Shown here: positions 57,102 through 64,000 of the stretch, one piece after another
Position numbering within the stretch: position 1 is the stretch's first letter
Layout: each line of letters opens with the position of its first letter
NCBI GenBank assembly: GCA_029781045.1
Contig: JAKOXL010000029.1
Span: 1 to 64,000 of the forward strand
From: Bacillota bacterium
Lineage (GTDB): Bacteria; Bacillota; UBA994; UBA5500
Length of the DNA stretch: 64,000 nucleotides
Direction of reading: 5' to 3'
Notes under the pieces: generated by a model
Databases searched by the model: none
Told to the model about the DNA's origin: nothing
The model's input: the letters and a program-made list of their open reading frames with translations, nothing else
Translations under genes and position numbers: made by a program

Positions 57102-58670
57102 ATGCGTAGAATAATCATTCCCCTTCTGGTAGTCGCCTTGCTACTACCAGCGACTGCTCCTGTTTCTGTAGCAGCCCTGGAGAAACCGGCTTTTAAACTA
57201 GGTAATGAGGTGCTGTTTGAGCGTTATCTACACCTAATTGCAGGAAAGCGGGTAGGGTTAGTTACCAACCAGACGGGCGTTAATAGTAAGGGCGAGTCCA
57301 CCATAGACCGGCTAGCTCAGAATCCAGACGTGGATCTAGTGGCCCTATTTGGACCTGAACACGGTATTGATGGTAAGGCCAAGGCTGGAGTCTATGTGGA
57401 ATCCTATATCCACCCAGAGCTCAGTATACCCGTATATAGTCTATATGGTGCTACCCGTCGCCCCACAGCGGCGATGCTGCGGGATATCGATGTCATCTTG
57501 TATGATATTCAGGATATTGGAGCCCGTTCATACACCTATATTTCCACCATGTACTATGTGATGGAAGAGGCCAAGAAATATAACATTCCTGTTGTTATTT
57601 TGGATCGGCCCAATCCGGTGGGCGGAGAGATATGTGAGGGGCCTGTACTAGAGGATTTTACCATTGGCTTCATCGGTATTGATAATCTACCCATAGCACA
57701 TGGTATGACAGTTGGCGAGTTGGCCCGCTTCTTCAACCGCAAGATAGCCCACCCGTCATTGCATGTGGTACCCATGGAGGGATACACCCGCGACATGATC
57801 TGGTTTGACACCGGGCTGCCCTGGATCCCAACCTCACCCATGATACCTTACGTAGAGTCGGCATTCGGCTATAATGCCACTGGCTTAGGTGACGGGACGG
57901 GCATCCACCAAGACGACTACTTCCGCTGGATTGGTGGCGCGGGTATTGATAGTCAGAAGTTTGCCGACCTGATGAACAGTAGCAAACTGCCGGGTGTCGT
58001 GTTTATCCCTGAGACCCGAGGCGGCCATGGTGGTGTGCGCCTTCAGATTACCGATTTCCGCACATTCAACCCGGTACGGGTTAACATCCACGCTCTTGCT
58101 TATGGAAAGCGCCTAATCAACTTCACCGTTCCGAAGAGTGGCAACACCTATAACTCTCTTAGCATGTTCGCCAAGATAATGGGTGGCAACCGTATGGGAG
58201 AGTGGTTGGAACAGAAGCTGTCGCCGCAGCAGATAGAAGCGCGTTATGCAGCGGAACTTTCCCAGTTCAAGCGGGACCGTCAGCCCCATCTAATCTACGG
58301 CTACCACGGCGGGGCTGGTCCTAACCTACAGGTGGACAATATACCTTTGTTCAGTGATGTGAAACCCTATATCGATAGCAGTGATCGGGTGATGGTTCCC
58401 TACAGAGTGATAGGACAAGCGTTGGGAGCGAAAGTGCATTGGAATGCGGAAGAGAGGAGTGTTACCCTGCAAAAGGGTGAGAACACGGTGGTCTTTAAGA
58501 TAGGTGAGAAGACTGTATACCTAAATGGTCAGCCGAGAGTTATGGATACGGTGGCCGTGATCAAAGACAATCGCACGCTGGTACCTGTGCGTTATGTAAG
58601 CGAACTTCTTGGTGCCTTTGTGCATTGGGACCAACCTTCGAGAACCGTGATCGTACGAACCCAGCCATAG
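57102..58670 (+). CDS. namZ: NamZ-like (DUF1343) exo-N-acetylmuramidase with C-terminal copper-amine-oxidase-N domain
   Basis: GKRVGLVTNQTGV, FGPEHGIDG, YDIQDIGARSYTYISTMYYVM; C-terminus DRVMVPYRVIGQALGAKVHWNAEERSVTL. Confidence 0.88.
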   Translation: MRRIIIPLLVVALLLPATAPVSVAALEKPAFKLGNEVLFERYLHLIAGKRVGLVTNQTGVNSKGESTIDRLAQNPDVDLVALFGPEHGIDGKAKAGVYVESYIHPELSIPVYSLYGATRRPTAAMLRDIDVILYDIQDIGARSYTYISTMYYVMEEAKKYNIPVVILDRPNPVGGEICEGPVLEDFTIGFIGIDNLPIAHGMTVGELARFFNRKIAHPSLHVVPMEGYTRDMIWFDTGLPWIPTSPMIPYVESAFGYNATGLGDGTGIHQDDYFRWIGGAGIDSQKFADLMNSSKLPGVVFIPETRGGHGGVRLQITDFRTFNPVRVNIHALAYGKRLINFTVPKSGNTYNSLSMFAKIMGGNRMGEWLEQKLSPQQIEARYAAELSQFKRDRQPHLIYGYHGGAGPNLQVDNIPLFSDVKPYIDSSDRVMVPYRVIGQALGAKVHWNAEERSVTLQKGENTVVFKIGEKTVYLNGQPRVMDTVAVIKDNRTLVPVRYVSELLGAFVHWDQPSRTVIVRTQP

Positions 58671-58678
58671 AGTTTACT

Positions 58679-58700
58679 GGGGCTGTCGCAAGGCAGCCCC
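58679..58700 (+). terminator. Intrinsic terminator
   Basis: GGGGCTG-tcgcaag-GCAGCCCC-TTTTTC. Confidence 0.8.
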
Positions 58701-58864
58701 TTTTTCTCTATGGTGCGGACCGTGCTCCTGCTCGCGGGTCCAGTCAAGAGAGACGAGGCTGTTCTTGACTGGATGCCACGCTACTTTGGCCGATGGGCCC
58801 AACTGCTAATATAAGCAATAGCCCTATTACTAGGTCGCTTGGGAGACTGACTCTCTTGGCAGAC

Positions 58865-60373
58865 CTATAGTTCCAGCAGTTTGTTAAGCAGAGGTGTAAA
58901 GGCGCCGATGAGAGCCCCCAACAGGAAACCCAGATTGGTGATGGCCGTTAGCTGATCACGCATGACTTTCAGCAGGATTTCCTCCACCTGAACGATATCC
59001 AGATCATTCACTTGCGCTTCCACCACCTCTGTGAGACGTAGGAGCTTGAGGAGTTCCGAACCATTGGCCGCCACTGTCTGCCGCAGCTTCTCCTGGATGC
59101 GCGGAGCTAGGACAGAAGGTTCGGGAAACTCTAGGGTCGCTAATAATTGAGCCGGTGTCATCTGTAATAAGGAGCGGAGGGCAGAGGCTAGAGCCTGCTT
59201 GCTCGTTGGTGAGGTGAGGAATAGGATAAGAATCTCCTGTGTCAGTTGCTCTAGCTTGCCTGCCAGCAGCTGGTCAGCCTCGATTGCATTAGCACTAGTG
59301 TTGAGAATTAATGCCAGCTTGTCCTGTAGAGCTGCTTGAAACTGGGGAGACTCGTAAATTCCTGCAAACGACAGACTTCTGATCTTAACTCTTGCCGCCA
59401 ACGGTGCTAAGGGCTGGTCAAGTAGTCGCTGCCAAAGAACTAGCAAGTGGGTGACAATCTGAGTGCGCACTTCTGCCTTTCTTAGAGAGCCGACAAGGGA
59501 GTCAGCCAGTTTGCCTGCATCAGCGAAAGCCGATAATAGGCGTAGCATAGTACTGCCAGAAAGCACTTGCTGAATAAGACTCTCGATGAAATGCTTGCTA
59601 GCCGGTTGCTGCAGTTGTTCATAAAGCCAATCTAGCCACTGAGGAGAATCGGTAAGTATACAATTATGTATCGCCTCCTGTAATCGTAAGGGCAGGACGT
59701 CTGCTAGTCGGCGATCTTCGTCGCTCTGTATGCGGTTTAGCATATCCTCCAACTGCTCCAAAAGCTGCTGTCGCATGGGGTTGCTGCTGAAAAGAGCTGA
59801 GAAAAAGGAAGTTAGTGAAGGGGCCAGGGCTTCCCAAGGAAGATCCCGCCCCGCATTATGCAGCAGGTCTGTGGCCCGCTGAGCAGCTAGCTGCAGTACC
59901 TGCCCTGCTAGCTGCTCAGTCCAGTCTTCCAAATACTGTCTTAGATCTGTTCCCTCCAATAACTCTGCCAAAGGGCGCTTTTCTGTCCGCAGTTTTGCAA
60001 ACGTATCAGTCAGAAATGACTCCAGGCGTTGTGTCACTTGCGGATGAGAGAAAGCTGTTGTCAGCGTCCCAGGTGTTACCAGATACTGGGCGACCGTATG
60101 CCCCAAACTTCTGGCTAGCTCGGCGCGTCTCTTCGGTATTAGCCCGGGTGTAAACGGGATACGCAAGGGGCCGATGTACTTTTCTCTTAGAGGGCGAAAC
60201 AGCATTTTGATAGCTAACCAATTGGTACTGTAGCCAATGATGCCACCTACAAGTGCACTTATGAGAATAGGCAGAAGCATGCCAATCCACTCCTTAGGTA
60301 TACGCTTATCCCTTATTATATGCCAAATGGCGCCAGTGGCAAAAAGAATGAGGTGTTTGCTCAACTTGGGCAA
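58865..60373 (-). CDS. DUF445 family membrane protein
   Basis: GGIIGYSTNWLAIKMLFRPLREKYIG...FTPGLIPKRRAELARSLGHTV. Confidence 0.9.
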   Translation of the reverse strand: MPKLSKHLILFATGAIWHIIRDKRIPKEWIGMLLPILISALVGGIIGYSTNWLAIKMLFRPLREKYIGPLRIPFTPGLIPKRRAELARSLGHTVAQYLVTPGTLTTAFSHPQVTQRLESFLTDTFAKLRTEKRPLAELLEGTDLRQYLEDWTEQLAGQVLQLAAQRATDLLHNAGRDLPWEALAPSLTSFFSALFSSNPMRQQLLEQLEDMLNRIQSDEDRRLADVLPLRLQEAIHNCILTDSPQWLDWLYEQLQQPASKHFIESLIQQVLSGSTMLRLLSAFADAGKLADSLVGSLRKAEVRTQIVTHLLVLWQRLLDQPLAPLAARVKIRSLSFAGIYESPQFQAALQDKLALILNTSANAIEADQLLAGKLEQLTQEILILFLTSPTSKQALASALRSLLQMTPAQLLATLEFPEPSVLAPRIQEKLRQTVAANGSELLKLLRLTEVVEAQVNDLDIVQVEEILLKVMRDQLTAITNLGFLLGALIGAFTPLLNKLLEL

Positions 60374-60393
60374 ACACCTCGATGATTTTGTCT

Positions 60394-61242
60394 TTATGGT
60401 AACCGAAAATGGACCGGTGGAGTGTCGCGTTTTAGCACTTCAAAAGTATAGCCCTGGGCTAGCAGACCCTCTATGATCGCAGGTAATGCTTCTACCGTAG
60501 TCCTTTTGGCGGGGGCATCGTGGAGCAGAACAATGGCCTGATTTCTGCCCTGGGCTCCCCGCAACGTGGCCTCAACAATAACATTGGTTTCTACCACGGG
60601 TTTGGTGGCATCGAGAGAACTCACATTCCAATCAAAGTATTGCATGCCCTCCCTATGAATACGGGCAACCAGGCTAGCCGCCAAGTCGGGCCCACCATAG
60701 TGCTTTGCGTAGCTGGTGTTTGATCCGCCAGGGAAGCGGAGAATATCGGGCCTTACTCCGGTGGTCTCTTCAATCAGCTCTCTAAGCTTATACATGCTAT
60801 CCATAAATGCTTCTTCCGATTTATAGATGTCCGCATATACATGGTTGTAGCTATGCAACCCGATTGCGTGACCTTCCTCCACAATACGGCGATACAGATG
60901 CTTGCCGTACTCGGTTTCAGAACCGATAACGAAGAAGGTCGCCTTTACACCATACTCCTGCAAAATGTTTAGAATTTGCTCGGTGTTGGCGCTAGGGCCA
61001 TCGTCGAAAGTCAAGTAGGCAAACTTCGGTTGCATGGGCTTCGTTGGGGTTTGACCGCCCAATTGAGCTTCTTGCCTTGCCAGCTCCAGGTCGATGGTCA
61101 GAGCTGAATTCTCGTTTTGCAACTGTTCATTCTGCTCCATAAGAGCCTTTACTGTAGCTTGCAGTTTAGAAATATGGGTGATTAAGCCGATGAAAATACT
61201 AACCACCAAGACTGCTGCAATAATCTTTAGGTACTTGCCCAT
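60394..61242 (-). CDS. Polysaccharide deacetylase
   Basis: YLTFDDGPSANTEQIL, GLHSYNH, RFPGGSN, LLHDAPAKRTTVEALP. Confidence 0.94.
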   Translation of the reverse strand: MGKYLKIIAAVLVVSIFIGLITHISKLQATVKALMEQNEQLQNENSALTIDLELARQEAQLGGQTPTKPMQPKFAYLTFDDGPSANTEQILNILQEYGVKATFFVIGSETEYGKHLYRRIVEEGHAIGLHSYNHVYADIYKSEEAFMDSMYKLRELIEETTGVRPDILRFPGGSNTSYAKHYGGPDLAASLVARIHREGMQYFDWNVSSLDATKPVVETNVIVEATLRGAQGRNQAIVLLHDAPAKRTTVEALPAIIEGLLAQGYTFEVLKRDTPPVHFRLP

Positions 61243-61389
61243 TTAACTCACCCTCTTTCCGTATCTATGATACCACCGTTCGACAACAATGTGGATAGAT
61301 GTAAGAAAATACATGTCGAAAAACGTAGTTTTGGCAACAACTGAAAGTAGGGTTGATTCCTTGCATATACATTACCGGGGAGGGATTGT

Positions 61390-61845
61390 ATGTGGAGGGA
61401 TTTTATCAAAGATGCCGAACGGGCCTGGCTGCGAGTCTTTGACTCAGGCCGCAGAACGTCGTTTCTAAGTCCCGACGGTGCACCCCTTATGCGTTTACCC
61501 ATGCGCTGGCAAAGTCGGCGCAACATCTACAATTACTTCCGTCGTTGGTGGGGACCTCGTCTGGCTAACAACATGTTGCAAAACTTGCCAATCTATGAAC
61601 GGGGGGGCACCCTTTATGTGGCAGCCTACGACGTGCCTCCCATCTCACTCAACGTTAGTAGGGTGGAGGTGCTGAGGGAGAAGGACGACACTGCCTGGCT
61701 GAGAGCTACTTTGACTGGAGGCTTCGATGAACCTCTCATCATAAGATACGTGATCAAAAAGGACCCTTTGACAAAACACCATATGATTGTAAGTCGCAGC
61801 GATCCGCAAGATTTTCGTTACTGTGATAGGAAAATAGAGGAGTGA
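61390..61845 (+). CDS. Conserved-looking hypothetical protein
   Basis: Intact 151 aa ORF, RBS GGGGAGGG, terminator downstream. Confidence 0.6.
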   Translation: MWRDFIKDAERAWLRVFDSGRRTSFLSPDGAPLMRLPMRWQSRRNIYNYFRRWWGPRLANNMLQNLPIYERGGTLYVAAYDVPPISLNVSRVEVLREKDDTAWLRATLTGGFDEPLIIRYVIKKDPLTKHHMIVSRSDPQDFRYCDRKIEE

Positions 61846-61859
61846 AGCTAGCCGTGGCG

Positions 61860-61896
61860 GGAGTCCGGAGCGTGGGACCGGACTCCAATTCTTTTT
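61860..61896 (+). terminator. Intrinsic terminator
   Basis: GGAGTCCGG...CCGGACTCC-AATTCTTTTT. Confidence 0.8.
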
Positions 61897-61952
61897 GGGC
61901 TACTTAGAGGTTATATATAGTATAATTGGCATGGTTAGACTGGAGGGAGAGT

Positions 61953-63203
61953 ATGCCACAACAGCACGATGAGATTTTGGCCCACAATATTCGCTGGAAC
62001 AATATTAACGGTGTCTTAAACACCCTTTCACAGAATATGTTGAGCCCCTTTACTGGCATCTTTGCCATCAAGTTAGGGGCATCTGACGGACTAATCGCCG
62101 CCCTTTCTTCCTGGCCAGCTCTGGTTAGTCTGGTGACAATGATACCTGGTGCTCGCCATGTGGACCGCTATCCGCGACAAAAGCGTCTGGTGACAATCCT
62201 AGCTTTACTTAATCGCCTTGTTTTCCTTTTGGTAGCTCTGCTGCCAGTTTTGGTACGAGACCCCAAGCAGAGGCCTATCGTTTTTGTCAGCATGATTGCT
62301 TTAGCCAATGTACCAGGTGCCCTTGCCAATGTGGCTTGGCAATCCTTCATGGGCAAAGTAATTCCACCTGCCCAAAGGGGCATGGCTTTCGCCAAGCGCA
62401 ATCAGTTAATGAGTTTGTGTGGTATAGGAGCTTCCCTATTGGCGGGCTGGATAATGGATCGTTTAGCTTTTCCCATTGGTTTTCAGATAATGTTCTTCGT
62501 TGGTTTCTTGTTGGCCTTGCTGGAAATAGCGGCTCTTTACCAGACTATTGAGCCGGAGACCAGCAACTCCAGACCAATTAAGACCAGCAGATTTGCCTTT
62601 AGCTGGGAAGCCTTGGTGGCTGGTATACGTAGCCATAAAGGCTATTGGCTCTTTGCCTCCGCATCGCTTCTTTTCCACTTAGGCTGGCAAATGGGTTGGC
62701 CTCTGTATACCAAGTATCAAGTGCAAGTGCTGGGCGCCAGTACTACTTGGGTGAGTCTATTTGGCGTTTGCCAGTCGATAAGCTCAGTGGTAGCTTATCC
62801 AATCTGGGCTAAGCTGGCAGATCGTTACGGCAATCAACGGATGCTTTCCTTTTCCACCATGGGTATGGCAGTAACTCCGTTGCTGTATGTCATCTGTACG
62901 CGGCTTTGGATGCTAGCTCTTTTGTGTTTAGTGATAGGTGTTTCGGTGGCGGGTACCGTATTGCTGTTGCTTAATACCTTACTGGAGATATGTCCAGAAG
63001 AAGCGCGTACGGAGTACATAGCCTATCACAATACGGCCACCAACGCTACGGCGGTGGTGGCTCCCTATATAGGTATTTTTCTTTCGACGGCTAGCGGGAT
63101 TCGTTGGGCCCTTGTCATAACGGCGTTTGCCCGTGGTCTGGGGGCAGCAGCCTTAGCCCTAGTTTATCGCTTGGGGCAAGGCAGGGCAACGCAAAGGTCT
63201 TGA
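61953..63203 (+). CDS. MFS transporter
   Basis: 12 TM; NIRWNNINGVLNTLSQNMLSPFTGIFAIKLGASDG. Confidence 0.88.
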   Translation: MPQQHDEILAHNIRWNNINGVLNTLSQNMLSPFTGIFAIKLGASDGLIAALSSWPALVSLVTMIPGARHVDRYPRQKRLVTILALLNRLVFLLVALLPVLVRDPKQRPIVFVSMIALANVPGALANVAWQSFMGKVIPPAQRGMAFAKRNQLMSLCGIGASLLAGWIMDRLAFPIGFQIMFFVGFLLALLEIAALYQTIEPETSNSRPIKTSRFAFSWEALVAGIRSHKGYWLFASASLLFHLGWQMGWPLYTKYQVQVLGASTTWVSLFGVCQSISSVVAYPIWAKLADRYGNQRMLSFSTMGMAVTPLLYVICTRLWMLALLCLVIGVSVAGTVLLLLNTLLEICPEEARTEYIAYHNTATNATAVVAPYIGIFLSTASGIRWALVITAFARGLGAAALALVYRLGQGRATQRS

Positions 63204-63241
63204 GTTGGTAACGGGTTTGGTGCGACGAGTGGTAAGAGATT

Positions 63242-63264
63242 GGGGGCTGTGGCAGAACGGCCCC
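63242..63264 (+). terminator. Intrinsic terminator
   Basis: GGGGCTGTggcagaaCGGCCCC-TTTTCC. Confidence 0.65.
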
Positions 63265-63624
63265 TTTTCCTTATGGTACTGATGGGCTGTGGTCATCTAG
63301 TCGCCGGTGAGACCGGGTCGTCAGAGCAGCAACGGCCTGTGGAATAGTTTGGTCTAGCCGGCAGTTAGCTTCATTTTAGCCTGATTTGTCGTTGCCGGTT
63401 CCTGTGGGTTAACGTGCTGTGCCTTTGACCATCGGCCAGAAAGAGCGATAATCGATCATGGTCCCGGTATATCAGTGCGGATATAGCTTTTGTCCCATAG
63501 TCAGGTAATCTCCATATCTTAACTAACCTGTACCCTGCTAGGTGCAGGAGCTGTCATCTGTCACATAGAATCTACGCAAACAAGGGATATTCTAACTTAA
63601 GATCGTTGGAAAGGAAGGGGAATA

Positions 63625-64000
63625 ATGAAACAGTTGCTGCGGAAAGCGCTGGGACTAGCAGTCGGGAAGGTCGACTATTGCGAGATACGCTTTGAAGAAA
63701 GTCAAATCTTAAATATCAGGTTTCAGGGCAAAGGACTTGATCGCATCAACAAAGATGTGCTTTATGGTGGCAATGTGCGAGCCTTGAGCCAAGGAGGTTG
63801 GGGTTTTTGCTCCTTCAATGATTTGGCAGACTTGGAATGGGCCTTGGCGGCTGCCTGTGAACAAGCCCGTTTTGCTGGGAGTAGGAAGCAGGAAGCAAGT
63901 AGGTTGGCACCTGTTCCTGTGGTCGAAGACGAGGTGCGCCCTGTTTACACTCTTGACCCGCGGGCAGTAAGCGTAGACGAGAAGGTACGTATCCTGACCC
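63625..64000 (+). CDS. TldD/PmbA family metallopeptidase, N-terminal part (runs off window)
   Basis: MKQLLRKALGLAVGKVDYCEIRFEESQILNIRFQGKGLDRINKDVLYGGNVRALSQGGWGFCSFNDL. Confidence 0.8.
   Translation, partial: MKQLLRKALGLAVGKVDYCEIRFEESQILNIRFQGKGLDRINKDVLYGGNVRALSQGGWGFCSFNDLADLEWALAAACEQARFAGSRKQEASRLAPVPVVEDEVRPVYTLDPRAVSVDEKVRILT

Overview
64-kb window of a spore-forming, Firmicutes-like chromosome (CotF-type coat proteins, YmaF, VanW, NamZ, GTP-type PEPCK, lysine riboswitch). Most of it is ordinary: ferritin, ZIP and MATE transporters, heterodimeric ABC exporters, DUF438/PAS protein, lysine-riboswitch-controlled amino-acid ABC transporter, PEPCK, GGDEF protein, HisC, DapB plus Ddh, and NlpC/P60-NagK-NagA-CutC-NamZ. 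No rRNA, tRNA or full CRISPR array was seen. Three things stand out. (1) Two unrelated genes (a PH-like membrane protein at ~25.7 kb and an ABC ATPase at ~39.8 kb) are each broken by an insertion of exactly 61 bp. In each, a perfect 28-29 bp target duplication flanks a unique 32-33 bp insert. This is the expected product of ectopic type I-E-like Cas1-Cas2 spacer integration. (2) An unannotated 69-aa heavy-metal-associated (CopZ/MerP-like) protein on the minus strand (16327-16536) has in-frame TGA in place of the first Cys of the metal-binding motif (GMS-U-GHC). A bacterial-SECIS-like hairpin lies at the right distance, so it is a likely selenoprotein missed by ORF callers. (3) A tightly coupled three-gene operon (TerB-N/TerB-C-like protein, BrxD-like ATPase, DEAD/DEAH helicase) at 46.9-52.8 kb is a candidate defence or DNA-processing system. 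Several single-nucleotide frameshifts (PvlArgDC, copper-amine-oxidase-like domain protein, ABC permease) are also flagged. All family names come from recognising motifs in the translations; no database search was run.
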